Shown: piece by piece, positions 34,931 to 43,729 of the stretch | Layout: every line of letters begins with the position of its first letter | Numbering within the stretch: the first letter of the stretch is position 1 | Source: Achromobacter xylosoxidans A8 | Lineage (GTDB): Bacteria; Pseudomonadota; Gammaproteobacteria; Burkholderiales; Burkholderiaceae_B | Direction of reading: 5' to 3' | NCBI RefSeq assembly: GCF_000165835.1 | Contig: NC_014640.1 | Location: forward strand, 4,588,001-4,652,000 | DNA length: 64,000 bases | Made by a program: the position numbers and the translations under genes | Notes under the pieces: model-generated | The model's database searches: none | Seen by the model: the letters and a program-made list of their open reading frames with translations, nothing else | Told to the model about the DNA's origin: nothing

Positions 34931-35377
34931 ATGACTACCGGAACCGTAACCCTGCATCGCGTCATGCGCGCGCCGGCCGAACGCATCTATCGGGCCTTCC
35001 TGGAACCCGACGCGATCGCGCGCTGGCTTCCTCCTTACGGCTACACCTGCCTGGTCCACCAACTGGACGCCAAGGTCGGCGGCATGCACAAGATGTCGTT
35101 CCGCAACTTCGGCACCGGCCACAGCCACAACTTCGGCGGCGAGTACCTGGAACTGGTGCCAAGCCAGAAGATCCGCTACTCCGACCAGTTCGACGATCCA
35201 AACCTGCCCGGCCGCATGCAGACCACCGTCACCCTACGCGAGGTCGCCTGCGGCACGGAGGTAAACATCGTGCAGGAGGGCATACCCGCCGCGATCCCGC
35301 CGGAGATGTGCTACCTGGGCTGGCAGGAGTCTCTGGCGCAACTGATGCGACTGGTCGAACCCGAGATTCCCGAGTGA
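34931..35377 (+). CDS. SRPBCC/AHSA1-family protein
   Basis: The 148-residue protein has the START-like pattern: VTLHRVMRAPAERIYRAFLEPDAIARWLPP, GGEYLELVPSQKIRYSDQF and a long C-terminal helix ending WQESLAQLMRLVEPEIPE. Such domains bind hydrophobic ligands or assist proteins, and the function here is unknown. The ATG at 34931 is preceded by AAAGGCGG. Confidence 0.86.
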   Translation: MTTGTVTLHRVMRAPAERIYRAFLEPDAIARWLPPYGYTCLVHQLDAKVGGMHKMSFRNFGTGHSHNFGGEYLELVPSQKIRYSDQFDDPNLPGRMQTTVTLREVACGTEVNIVQEGIPAAIPPEMCYLGWQESLAQLMRLVEPEIPE

Positions 35378-35410
35378 GCGTCAGCGTGCCGCGAACCGGC
35401 TGGCCCGGCT

Positions 35411-35995
35411 TCACTTCTTTCTTGCAATGAACTGCACCACGCATGCCGGCCCCGTGTGGAATATGCCCTCGACCACATCGCGCTCGATCTCGCGCGCAAG
35501 CAGCACCTGGCAATTCGGGAAGTCCTGCTCCAGGTCCGCGAGCGCCATGAGCATGTCCGCGTCCGGAGGGCCGCCCGTGCCGCGGCCCAGCTGCGCCTTC
35601 CGGTATGCCTCCAGCAGGAGGATGCCGCCCGGCTTGAGCGAAAGTTCGGCCAGGCGGTGCACTCTCTTGCGCAAGCCGCTGGGCATGTGGGCGAAGATCG
35701 ACACGACGGCGCCGAAGGATGCTGGCGGCGGCTCGTACCCGGCGAAGTCCGCCGTTTCGGTGCGGATCGACACGCCCTTTGCGGCCGCCAGCCTGCGCGC
35801 CTTGGCCAGCCCGACGGCGGAACCGTCCACGCCAAGCACGTCCAGGCCCAGCGAGGCCAGGAAAACGGCGTTGCGTCCCTCCCCTTCGGCCACGCTGAGC
35901 ACCGGCCCGGAAAGCAGGCCCGCGTGCTCAGCCAGAAAGGCGTTCGGCTCGGTCCCATACACGTACTCGTCAACGGCGTAGCGTTCGTCCCACAT
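35411..35995 (-). CDS. Class I SAM-dependent methyltransferase
   Basis: The 194-residue protein begins MWDERYAVDEYVYGTEPNAFL and has LSVAEGEGRNAVFLASLGLDVLGVD, where the SAM-binding E/DxGxGxG motif is present as AEGEGRN, and AVVSIFAHMPSGLRKRVHRL. The family includes TehB-like and thiol methyltransferases, and the substrate is open. A GGGAG box lies 9 nt before the ATG. Confidence 0.87.
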   Translation of the reverse strand: MWDERYAVDEYVYGTEPNAFLAEHAGLLSGPVLSVAEGEGRNAVFLASLGLDVLGVDGSAVGLAKARRLAAAKGVSIRTETADFAGYEPPPASFGAVVSIFAHMPSGLRKRVHRLAELSLKPGGILLLEAYRKAQLGRGTGGPPDADMLMALADLEQDFPNCQVLLAREIERDVVEGIFHTGPACVVQFIARKK

Positions 35996-36169
35996 ATGCT
36001 TGCACTCCCTGAATGCTCGTCATGGCCCGCCGCCAGGAAGGGTTCCCGTCCGGTCCGCGCCAGAAAGCAGCCAGTCTTGCACTTCAAGTCGACTTGAGGT
36101 CAAGCAGATCACGCGGCCGGATTTCGCCCAATTGCGGGTCTATCGCCCCCCCATCGAAGGAGACCATGC

Positions 36170-36625
36170 ATGGCAGAAAAGCCTCTTGCCAAAGCAACGA
36201 AAGCCGTCAAGAAAACCAGCTCGCAGCCTGTCCTGTTGTCCGGCGGCAATCCGCAGATCGCCAAGGGCTACGGCGACGCGCCGGTGCAGGCGTACATCGC
36301 GGCCATGCCGGGCTGGAAGAGCGGCCTCGGGCGCCGCCTGGACACACTGATCGAGCGCGCCGCGCCCGGCGTGCAGAAAGCCGTCAAGTGGAACTCGCCG
36401 CTGTATGGCATGGAAGGCCAAGGCTGGTTCCTGAGCGTTCACTGCTTTACCAAGTACGTGAAGGTGGCGTTCTTCCGCGGCGCAAAGCTGCAGCCCGTGC
36501 CGCCTGGGCCGTCCAAAAGCCAGGACACGCGCTATCTCGACATCCGCGAGGACGACGAGCTGGACGAAGCGCAGTTCATGGCCTGGGTGAAGCAGGCCAG
36601 CGCGCTCCCCGGCGAGCAGATGTGA
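36170..36625 (+). CDS. DUF1801-domain protein
   Basis: The 151-residue protein has a short Lys-rich start, then VQAYIAAMPGWKSGLGRRLDTLIERAAPG, KWNSPLYGMEGQGWFLSVHCFTKYVKVAFF and a final RYLDIREDDELDEAQF, the DUF1801 pattern. Its role is unknown, though relatives resemble DNA-binding or structural folds. GAAGGAG precedes the ATG. Confidence 0.85.
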   Translation: MAEKPLAKATKAVKKTSSQPVLLSGGNPQIAKGYGDAPVQAYIAAMPGWKSGLGRRLDTLIERAAPGVQKAVKWNSPLYGMEGQGWFLSVHCFTKYVKVAFFRGAKLQPVPPGPSKSQDTRYLDIREDDELDEAQFMAWVKQASALPGEQM

Positions 36626-36676
36626 AAGCGGCGGCCAGGGCCCTGTCCGCCACGGCCATTGCCGCGGGGCAGGACG

Positions 36677-37633
36677 CTAACGCCGGACCTGGCGCTTCTT
36701 CGCCGCCGCGGCGCGGGGCGTTGCCGCGTCCGACAGCAGGTCCTGCACCAGTTCTATGACCCGCTCCGCGGTTGGGGAAAGCGTGCGGCGCGCGCGATGG
36801 ATGACGCTGTAGGTCAGCGGGCCGGCGGCGGGATAGGCCAGCGGCAGCGGTTCCAGCACGCCCTGCGCCAGTTCGGCCGCGATGGCCTCGCGCGTGCAGA
36901 ACAGCACCACGTCGCTGCCCAGCGCCACGTCGCGCAGCGTGGCGACGCTGTCGCATTCGAAGGCGATGGGCAGGTCTTCCGGCCGCGCCACCTGGTACAG
37001 CCGGGCCAGGTACTCGCGCGCCCGCAGCGGCAGGTCGGTGGCGGCCAGGCGGTACTGCGCCAGCGCGGCGCGCAGGCGCGGCTTGCCCAGGCCCTGCAGC
37101 GGATGGCCGGCGCGGGTGAACAGGCCGCCGTGCTGCGGCGGCAAGGGCCGCACTGTGAAATCGCCGGGCGGCGGCAGGCTGTGCGTCACCGCCACGGCCA
37201 GATCCAGCTTGTCCTGCTGCAGCTTGTCCAGCAGGCGCTGCCAGCTTTCGATCTCGACGTGCACGCTCAGGCCGGGATGTTCGCGTGCGATGCGCACCAG
37301 CAGCGGCGACAGGAAGCCGGCCGCCGGAAACGCCCCCACGCCCAGGTTCACGCGGCCCGTGTCGTGGCCGCGTATCAGTTCGGCTTCGCGCCGCAGGTCG
37401 CGGGTTTCTCCCAGGATGCGCTGCGCGCGCTCCAGCACCATGCGGCCAGCCTGCGTCGGCGTCACGCCCGTGGACGCCCGGTCCACCAGCACCAGCCCCA
37501 GCGAGTCTTCCAGCGACTGGATGCTGCGCGTCAGCGCGGACTGCGTCAAATGCAGCCGCTGCGCCGCCCGGGAGTAGTGCTTTTCCTCGGCGAGCACGGC
37601 GTAGTGCTGGAGCGACCGTATTGTGAGGCTCAT
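36677..37633 (-). CDS. LysR-family transcriptional regulator
   Basis: The 318-residue protein has the LysR winged helix (SLQHYAVLAEEKHYSRAAQRLHLTQSALTRSIQSLE) and the LysR substrate-binding domain with GRVNLGVGAFPAAGFLSPLLVR. It is divergent from a Bug-receptor gene and probably controls it and the downstream deacylase. The C-terminus is basic (PRAAAAKKRQVRR). Confidence 0.92.
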   Translation of the reverse strand: MSLTIRSLQHYAVLAEEKHYSRAAQRLHLTQSALTRSIQSLEDSLGLVLVDRASTGVTPTQAGRMVLERAQRILGETRDLRREAELIRGHDTGRVNLGVGAFPAAGFLSPLLVRIAREHPGLSVHVEIESWQRLLDKLQQDKLDLAVAVTHSLPPPGDFTVRPLPPQHGGLFTRAGHPLQGLGKPRLRAALAQYRLAATDLPLRAREYLARLYQVARPEDLPIAFECDSVATLRDVALGSDVVLFCTREAIAAELAQGVLEPLPLAYPAAGPLTYSVIHRARRTLSPTAERVIELVQDLLSDAATPRAAAAKKRQVRR

Positions 37634-37644
37634 GTATTTTTCTC

Positions 37645-37673
37645 ATCAATATTGGGCTAAATATGCATTTGAT
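37645..37673. promoter_or_regulatory. AT-rich LysR-type site in the divergent gap
   Basis: ATATT-N6-AATAT (37649-37664) lies within an AT-rich patch in an otherwise GC-rich gap, 16 bp upstream of the LysR start. ATCAA and TTGAT half-sites flank it loosely. LysR proteins commonly bind interrupted palindromes in this position. Confidence 0.4.
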
Positions 37674-37795
37674 TGCGCGCAAACGCAAGACTACAAACGA
37701 CTTGCCGCGACGGAAAAAATGCAGCACCGGCCGCCCTGTGGTGAACCTCATTCCAGAGCAATGCAAGACATTGCCTACCCCCAGGAGGAGACAAC

Positions 37796-38806
37796 ATGAA
37801 CCGCAAGTCGTTTTTGAAGCTGTTGGGTAGCAGCGGGGCTGCGATGCTGGGCGCCCTGGCCTGTCTTTCGGCGGCTGCCGCCCCCGTCACCCAGGCGCCG
37901 CCCTGGCCCGGCGGCGGCAAGCCCATCCGCCTGGTGGTGCCGTTTCCGGCCGGATCCGGGTCGGACGCGCTGGCGCGCATGCTGGCAATGAAGGTCACGC
38001 AGCGCACCGGCGCGCCGGTCATCGTCGACAACAAGCCTGGCGCCGGCACCATGATAGGCGCGCAGGAAGTGGCCCGCGCCAACCCCGACGGCTACACCCT
38101 GCTCTACACCATCGTCGTCACCCACACGCAGAATCCGCATCTGTACAAGAAGCTGCCCTACGATCCGGTGAAGGACTTCACTCCGGTCATCCAGGTGGTG
38201 CGCTCGGCCACCGTGCTGGTCGCCAACAAGGACGCGCCGTTCTCGACCACGGCGCAGATGATCGACTACGCCCGGGCCAATCCCGGCAAGTTGAACTTCG
38301 CTTCCTACAGCCCCGGGTCCACCTCGCATCTGAACGGCGAGATCCTGAAGCAGCAGACCGGCATCGACATCGTGCACGTGCCCTACAAGGGCACCGCCGA
38401 CGCCAGCCGCGCGCTGCTGGCGGGCGAGGTCCAGGTCTACTTCGACGGCACGGCCACCGCCGTGGAGAACGCACGCGCCGGCAAGGTCAAGCTGCTGGGC
38501 CCGGCCACCGACCGCCGCCTGAGCGTGCTGCCGGACCTGCCCACCCTGAAGGAGCAAGGCATACCCGGGCTGGACATCGTCGGCTGGCAGGGCATCTTCG
38601 GCCCTGGCGACATGCCACCGGCATTGGCCGAGCGCGTGGCCCAGGTGTTCCGCGAAGCGCTGGACACGCCCGAGGTGACTCAGAGCATCGTGTCGCAGGG
38701 CAACGAAGTCAGCGGCGCGGGCCCCAAGGAATTCGCGCAGATCGTCCAGCAGGACAGCGTGCGCTGGGGCGCCGTGATCAAGCGCATCGGCCTGGTCCTC
38801 CAGTAA
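37796..38806 (+). CDS. Bug-family tripartite tricarboxylate transporter receptor
   Basis: The 336-residue periplasmic protein has a signal peptide (FLKLLGSSGAAMLGALACLS) and the Bug pattern: PIRLVVPFPAGSGSDALARML, VIVDNKPGAGTMIGAQEVARANPDGYTLLY and IVHVPYKGTADASRALLAGEVQVYFD. Many such proteins are orphans that feed a transporter encoded elsewhere. Next to a D-aminoacylase, the ligand may be an N-acyl amino acid, which is an inference. A strong AGGAGGAG box precedes the ATG. Confidence 0.93.
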   Translation: MNRKSFLKLLGSSGAAMLGALACLSAAAAPVTQAPPWPGGGKPIRLVVPFPAGSGSDALARMLAMKVTQRTGAPVIVDNKPGAGTMIGAQEVARANPDGYTLLYTIVVTHTQNPHLYKKLPYDPVKDFTPVIQVVRSATVLVANKDAPFSTTAQMIDYARANPGKLNFASYSPGSTSHLNGEILKQQTGIDIVHVPYKGTADASRALLAGEVQVYFDGTATAVENARAGKVKLLGPATDRRLSVLPDLPTLKEQGIPGLDIVGWQGIFGPGDMPPALAERVAQVFREALDTPEVTQSIVSQGNEVSGAGPKEFAQIVQQDSVRWGAVIKRIGLVLQ

Positions 38807-38833
38807 CTCCGCGCGTATCGAAAGGAGAGCGCA

Positions 38834-40549
38834 ATGCATGATCTGGTCATACGCGGCGGCACGATCGTCGATGGCTCGGGCCAGCCCCGCTACCAGGCGG
38901 ACCTGGCCATAGAAGACGGACGCGTGGTCCAGGCCGAAGGCAAGGCCGGCGCCGCGCGCCGCGAGATCCGCGCCGACGGCTGCCTGGTAGCGCCGGGCTG
39001 GGTCGACATCCACACCCACTACGACGGCCAGGCCACCTGGGACCCGTACCTCAGCCCTTCCACCTGGCATGGTGTCACCACCGCCATCATGGGCAATTGC
39101 GGCGTGGGCTTCGCCCCCGTCAAGCCGGAACGGCGCGAGTGGCTCATCAAGGTCATGGAGGGCGTGGAGGACATCCCCGGCTCGGTGCTGTCCGAAGGCA
39201 TCCAGTGGGATTGGGAGACCTTTCCCGAATACCTGGATGCGCTGGACCGCCGCCCCAAGGCGCTGGACGTGGGCGCGCAGATCCCGCACAGCGCGGTGCG
39301 CGCCTATGTCATGGGCGAGCGCGCCATCCACCACGACGAAGCCTCGCCCGCCGACCTGATCGCCATGCGGGAAGTCGTGCGCGAAGCGCTGGCCGCGGGC
39401 GCGGTCGGGTTCTCCACCTCACGCACCTTTCTGCACAAGTACGACGAGCGCAAGTATCCGCCCGGCACCTTCGCCACCGGCGAAGAGATCACCGCCCTGG
39501 GCTCGGTCATGGGAGAAGTCGGCCATGGCGTATTCCAGATGACCGCCAACCATCCCGCCATGGAAGGCGAAATGCCCTGGCTGGAGCAGCTGGCGCGCCA
39601 CAACCGCCTGCCCGTGCTGTTCAACCTGCAGCAGACCGACGGCGCGCCCGACGTCTGGAAGCAGATCGCCGCCAGCCTGGAGCGCGCGCACCGCGAAGGC
39701 GTGCCGCTGCTGGCAGGCATCAGCGGACGCCCGCTGGGCATACTGTTTTCCTGGCAGAGCACGCTGCACCCGTTCATCGCGCATCCCAGCTACCAGCCGC
39801 TGCATGCCCTGCCGCTGGCGGAGAAACTGGCCCATCTGCGCGACCCGGCCACGCGCAGCCGCATCATGAATGAACAGCGCGGCCTCTTGGACCGCCGCGC
39901 CGAAACGCTGTTCAGCAGCTTCCACAAGATCTACCGCCTGGGCAGCAATCCCGACTACGAGCCGCTGCCCGAGGAAAGCGTGGCCGCCATGGCGCAGCGC
40001 GACGGCCGCGCACCGCTGGAAATCGTGTACGACCTGATGCTGGAGAACGACGGCCAGGCCATCCTGTACTACCCGTCCTTCAACTATTCGTACGAGAACC
40101 TGGATCATCTGCACCAGCTCATGCAGCACCCCAACACCGTCAACAGCCTGTCCGACGGCGGTGCGCATTGCGGCTACATCTGCGACGTGAGCATGCCCAC
40201 CTTCATGCTCAGCCACTGGACCCGCGACCGCCGCCGCGGCCCGCTGCTGGAGCTGGAACACGTGGTCAAGCGGCAGACGCGCGATACCGCCAGCGTGTAC
40301 GGACTGCTGGACCGCGGTCTGCTGCAGCCCGGCTACAAGGCCGACGTCAACATCATAGATCCCGCTGCCGTGCGCGTGCATTGCCCGGAAATGGTGTTCG
40401 ACCTGCCGGGCGGCGGCCGCCGCCTGATCCAGCGCGCCGACGGCTATGTGGCCACGCTGGTCAACGGCGTGCCCATCTTCGAGGGCGGCGCGGCCACGGG
40501 CGCGCTGCCGGGCAAGCTGTTGCGCGGGGCGCGCAGCCAGCAGGCATGA
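38834..40549 (+). CDS. N-acyl-D-amino-acid deacylase/amidohydrolase-like
   Basis: The 571-residue protein has the amidohydrolase metal site [15 protein letters not shown], the [16 protein letters not shown] loop, [19 protein letters not shown] and a late [14 protein letters not shown] with metal Asp, plus [11 protein letters not shown]. These match D-aminoacylase/D-glutamate deacylases, which free D-amino acids from N-acyl forms. Relatives of this length also include uncharacterised amidohydrolases. It follows the Bug gene by 27 bp with an AAAGGAGA box and is probably in its operon. Confidence 0.88.
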   Translation: MHDLVIRGGTIVDGSGQPRYQADLAIEDGRVVQAEGKAGAARREIRADGCLVAPGWVDIHTHYDGQATWDPYLSPSTWHGVTTAIMGNCGVGFAPVKPERREWLIKVMEGVEDIPGSVLSEGIQWDWETFPEYLDALDRRPKALDVGAQIPHSAVRAYVMGERAIHHDEASPADLIAMREVVREALAAGAVGFSTSRTFLHKYDERKYPPGTFATGEEITALGSVMGEVGHGVFQMTANHPAMEGEMPWLEQLARHNRLPVLFNLQQTDGAPDVWKQIAASLERAHREGVPLLAGISGRPLGILFSWQSTLHPFIAHPSYQPLHALPLAEKLAHLRDPATRSRIMNEQRGLLDRRAETLFSSFHKIYRLGSNPDYEPLPEESVAAMAQRDGRAPLEIVYDLMLENDGQAILYYPSFNYSYENLDHLHQLMQHPNTVNSLSDGGAHCGYICDVSMPTFMLSHWTRDRRRGPLLELEHVVKRQTRDTASVYGLLDRGLLQPGYKADVNIIDPAAVRVHCPEMVFDLPGGGRRLIQRADGYVATLVNGVPIFEGGAATGALPGKLLRGARSQQA

Positions 40550-40597
40550 AGCACATGGGGCAGGCTTTCCGGCCGACCCTATGTGCCAGCCGGGCGC

Positions 40598-40613
40598 CAG
40601 TCCTCGAGGACTG
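40598..40613. promoter_or_regulatory. 16-bp palindrome between convergent genes
   Basis: CAGTCCTCGAGGACTG is perfectly self-complementary and lies between the convergent deacylase and IclR genes. A partial second hairpin overlaps it (GGACTGAGTCC). It may act as a short bidirectional transcription stop, though it has no T-run. Confidence 0.35.
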
Positions 40614-40633
40614 AGTCCGCGGTCCCGCCACGC

Positions 40634-41281
40634 CTACACCACGCCGACCCGGATCACCCCGGCGATGGTCTGGGCCGCCTGCTGCAAGGCGGGCACCATG
40701 TCGGCCTCCAGCCGGTCGCCTTCCACTTCCGGCGCGGCCACCGATATCCCCACCGACAGCAGGCGCGAGCCCGCCTGCGGCACGGGCACGGCCACCGACA
40801 CCTGGTTGCTGTCCGGATAGTCGAACCGGGTCCACTGGCCCGGCGCCAGGCGCAAACCGCCGGCCAGCGCGCTGGCCGGCGGCAGCACGCTGCCCACGCG
40901 CAGATTCATCACCACCAGACGGCGGCGCTCGGCCGGCGCCATGGCGCGGCCGATGATGATCACCCCCTCGGGATTGGCCTCGCCCAAATTGGAAGTTCCT
41001 GAATAGGCATCGGCCAGATTCTGCAGGATCTCCTGCACGGCATCCGTGACGCCCAGGCTTTCCATGGCCGCGAACCCCAGTTCGAAGACCTGCGGCGTGA
41101 GGCGCCAGCGGCTGTCTTCGCGCGCGGCGTAGCCCTCTTCTTCCAGCGTCTGCAGGAAGCGCAGCACGGTCGCGTGCGGCAGTTCGACGGCGCGCGCCAG
41201 CTCGGCCAGCGTGGGCCGGCCGTTGCCGCGGAAGGCCCGCATGATGGATAGACACCGCTGGATCGATCTATTATTCTTCAA
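40634..41281 (-). CDS. IclR-family regulator (short, TTG start)
   Basis: The 215-residue protein has the helix-turn-helix GRPTLAELARAVELPHATVLRFLQTLEEE and a shortened effector domain (RRRLVVMNLRVGSVLPPASAL; VSVAVPVPQAGSRLLSVGISV). Typical IclR proteins are about 250 residues. The TTG at 41281 is needed to complete the first helix and has AGGTGA 6 nt upstream. It is divergent from a Bug gene and sits beside a palindromic operator. Confidence 0.85.
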   Translation of the reverse strand: MKNNRSIQRCLSIMRAFRGNGRPTLAELARAVELPHATVLRFLQTLEEEGYAAREDSRWRLTPQVFELGFAAMESLGVTDAVQEILQNLADAYSGTSNLGEANPEGVIIIGRAMAPAERRRLVVMNLRVGSVLPPASALAGGLRLAPGQWTRFDYPDSNQVSVAVPVPQAGSRLLSVGISVAAPEVEGDRLEADMVPALQQAAQTIAGVIRVGVV

Positions 41282-41283
41282 TC

Positions 41284-41318
41284 GTTCACCTGATAAACGT
41301 ATTGATCACTAGGTGAAC
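41284..41318. promoter_or_regulatory. Long-armed operator in the IclR/Bug promoter
   Basis: GTTCACCT (41284-41291) and AGGTGAAC (41311-41318) form a perfect 8-bp inverted repeat 19 bp apart, spanning the IclR ribosome site and start. The left part also belongs to a 15-mer repeated at 62399-62413, upstream of a LysR gene near another Bug gene. Confidence 0.5.
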
Positions 41319-41375
41319 ATTACACATAAACGACGCTCCCGGCAAGACCGGCGAGCCAGGGAAGGAGACATATCA

Positions 41376-42344
41376 ATGAAACGCATCGCACTCGCCTTGG
41401 CGGCGGGTCTCGTGTTCTGTACGGGATCCGCCGCGGCGCAAGCAACGTGGCCTGCGCAGCCGGTCAAATGGATCGTGCCCTATCCGCCGGGCGGATCGAC
41501 GGACATGCTGGCCCGGCTGGTCAGCCACAAGCTCGGTGAGCGGCTGGGCCAGCCCGTCATCGTCGAGAACAAGGCCGGGGCTGGCGGCAACATAGGCACC
41601 GATTTCGCCGTCAAACAGCCGGCCGACGGCTACACCATCGTGATGGGCAATATCGGCCCCATCTCGATCAACCCCGCGCTTTATCCGGACCTGCCGTACA
41701 AGCCGCAGCGGGACCTGGCGCCCGTCACGATGCTGATGAGCGTGCCCAACCTGCTGGTGGTCAATCCCTCGGTACCGGTGCGCTCGGTGCAGGAACTGAT
41801 CGCCTACGCCAAAAAGTCGAAAGCGCCGCTGGACTACGCCACGCCCGGCGCGGGCACCTCGCTGCACCTGGCGGGCGAACTGTTCGCCTCGTCCGCGGGC
41901 GTGCGCCTGACCCACGTGCCCTACCGCGGCAGCGCGCCGGGTCTGAACGATACGGTGGCGGGCCACGTGCCCATGATGTTCGACAACATGCCCTCGGCGC
42001 TGCAACTGGTGAAGGCAGGCAAGCTGCGGGCGCTGGCGATCACCAGCACGGCGCGCTCGCCGCAGCTGCCCGACGTGCCGACCATGGCCGAGGCCGGCCT
42101 GCCGGGCTATGAGATCGCCGGCTGGTTCGGCGTGCTGGCGCCGGCCGCCACGCCCAAGCCCATCATCGAGCGCTTGAACAAGGAACTGCTGGCGGTGCTG
42201 GCCATGCCCGACGTGCGCGAACAGATAGACGCCATGGGCGGCATCATTTCAGCCGAGGGACCAGCAGACTTCGGCCGCTACATCGCGGCGGAAACCGATA
42301 AGTGGGGCGCGTTGGTCAGCAAGGCGCAGATCAAGCTTCAATAA
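41376..42344 (+). CDS. Bug-family tripartite tricarboxylate transporter receptor
   Basis: The 322-residue periplasmic protein has a signal peptide (RIALALAAGLVFCTGSAAAQA) and PVKWIVPYPPGGSTDMLARL, VIVENKAGAGGNIGTDFAVKQPADGYTIV and RLTHVPYRGSAPGLNDTVAGH, the Bug signature. It is 14 bp upstream of a TauD-like dioxygenase. The ligand may therefore be a sulfonate, sulfate ester or another substrate of alpha-ketoglutarate-dependent oxidation, which is an inference from context. Confidence 0.93.
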   Translation: MKRIALALAAGLVFCTGSAAAQATWPAQPVKWIVPYPPGGSTDMLARLVSHKLGERLGQPVIVENKAGAGGNIGTDFAVKQPADGYTIVMGNIGPISINPALYPDLPYKPQRDLAPVTMLMSVPNLLVVNPSVPVRSVQELIAYAKKSKAPLDYATPGAGTSLHLAGELFASSAGVRLTHVPYRGSAPGLNDTVAGHVPMMFDNMPSALQLVKAGKLRALAITSTARSPQLPDVPTMAEAGLPGYEIAGWFGVLAPAATPKPIIERLNKELLAVLAMPDVREQIDAMGGIISAEGPADFGRYIAAETDKWGALVSKAQIKLQ

Positions 42345-42358
42345 GCAAGGAGACAAGC

Positions 42359-43234
42359 ATGAGCACGTATCGCCATCTGGAAACCCAACCGATAGCTGGC
42401 GCACTGGGCGCCGAGATCCGCGGCATCGATCTGTCGCGGCCCTTGTCGGACGATCAATTCGACGACGTGCGCGCCGCGCTGCACGAGCATCTGGTGGTGT
42501 TTTTCCGCGACCAGCAGCTGACGCCGCAGCAGCACATCGATTTCAGTTCGCGCTTCGGCGAGCTGCTGGAAGTGCCGTTCGTGCGGGCACTGGACGGACA
42601 CCCGACCATCCTGCCCGTGATGAAAGGCAAGTCGGAAACCACCCGGCGCCTGTTCGGCGGCCTGTGGCACACGGACATGAGCTACGCCGAGGAGCCGCCG
42701 CTGGGCTCGGCGCTATACGGCCGCGTCATACCGCCCTATGGCGGCGACACCATGTGGGCCAATATGTACCGCGCCTATGACGCCCTGTCGGACAAGCTGA
42801 AGCAGATCCTGGACGGGCTGGGCGCGGTGCACAGCGCGGTGCGCTCCTATGGCGCGGGCGGCGCGGTGGTGAACAACGGCGACCCAGCCCACAAGATGGA
42901 CGTGCGCACCGACGACCGCGCCGCCAGCGAGGTGGTCCACCCCGTGGTGCGCGTGCACCCGGCCACGGGCAAGAAGGCGCTGTATGTGAACGGCACGTAC
43001 ACGCTGCGCTTTGACGGCATGACCCAGGAAGAAAGCGAACCCCTGCTGCAATTCCTGTACCGCCACGCGGCGCGGCCGGAATTCACCTGCCGCTTCCGCT
43101 GGACGCCGGGTTCGCTGGCGCTGTGGGACAACCGCTGCACCCAGCACCTGGCGATGAACGACTACGACGGCTTCGACCGCGAGATGCACCGCACCACGAT
43201 CTCGGGCGACCGGCCGATCGCGGTCGCGCGCTAG
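42359..43234 (+). CDS. TauD/TfdA-family alpha-ketoglutarate-dependent dioxygenase
   Basis: The 291-residue protein has the facial triad in WHTDMSYAEEPP (His, Asp) and RCTQHLAMNDYDGFDREMHRTTI (His, then the Arg that binds 2-oxoglutarate). Its start LETQPIAGALGAEIRGIDLSRP is typical of TauD. Such enzymes hydroxylate taurine, alkyl sulfates or herbicide-like ethers, and the true substrate is unknown. It follows the Bug gene by 14 bp. Confidence 0.9.
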   Translation: MSTYRHLETQPIAGALGAEIRGIDLSRPLSDDQFDDVRAALHEHLVVFFRDQQLTPQQHIDFSSRFGELLEVPFVRALDGHPTILPVMKGKSETTRRLFGGLWHTDMSYAEEPPLGSALYGRVIPPYGGDTMWANMYRAYDALSDKLKQILDGLGAVHSAVRSYGAGGAVVNNGDPAHKMDVRTDDRAASEVVHPVVRVHPATGKKALYVNGTYTLRFDGMTQEESEPLLQFLYRHAARPEFTCRFRWTPGSLALWDNRCTQHLAMNDYDGFDREMHRTTISGDRPIAVAR

Positions 43235-43249
43235 GCTATCCGGAATGGC

Positions 43250-43729
43250 TCAGCGCGGCGGCTTCAGCGGCAAGAGCCGCCGATAGCCTGCCGGCAGCGG
43301 CTGGGCGGCGTGCTCTGCGACCGTGCGCGCCAGCCGCTGCGCCAACTCCGGCGGGAACGGCTTGGCGCGCCGCGTTTCCAGGTCCACGTGCAGCGACAAC
43401 TGCTCCATCGTGGCCGCGACGTAGCCGTCGCGCGTCTGCATCAACTCCATCAGGCACAGCAGGCGCTTGTCATCCGCTTCCAGCAGGCGGATGCGCAGTG
43501 CCAGCGGATCGCCCGCCAGCACTTCGCGCAGATAGGCCACGTGCACGTTCATCGTGTAGATGCCGCAGCGCGTGGCCTCGGTGTAGTCCAACCCTACCCC
43601 GACCTCGCGCAGCAGCTGGAAGCCGACGCGATCGAAGATGCCCACGTAATGGGCCGCGTTCATGTGGCCGTACTCGTCGATCCAGGCGGGATCCACGCTC
43701 AGGGTCGTGGACGGGAGGGCTGATGTCAT
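43250..43729 (-). CDS. Hotdog-fold acyl-CoA thioesterase
   Basis: The 159-residue protein has the catalytic region DEYGHMNAAHYVGIFDRVGFQLLREVGVGLDYT and TMNVHVAYLREVLAGDPLALRIRL, the 4HBT-type thioesterase pattern. It hydrolyses an acyl-CoA of unknown chain. The start ATG has GAGGAAG upstream. It is convergent with TauD, 15 bp apart. Confidence 0.86.
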   Translation of the reverse strand: MTSALPSTTLSVDPAWIDEYGHMNAAHYVGIFDRVGFQLLREVGVGLDYTEATRCGIYTMNVHVAYLREVLAGDPLALRIRLLEADDKRLLCLMELMQTRDGYVAATMEQLSLHVDLETRRAKPFPPELAQRLARTVAEHAAQPLPAGYRRLLPLKPPR

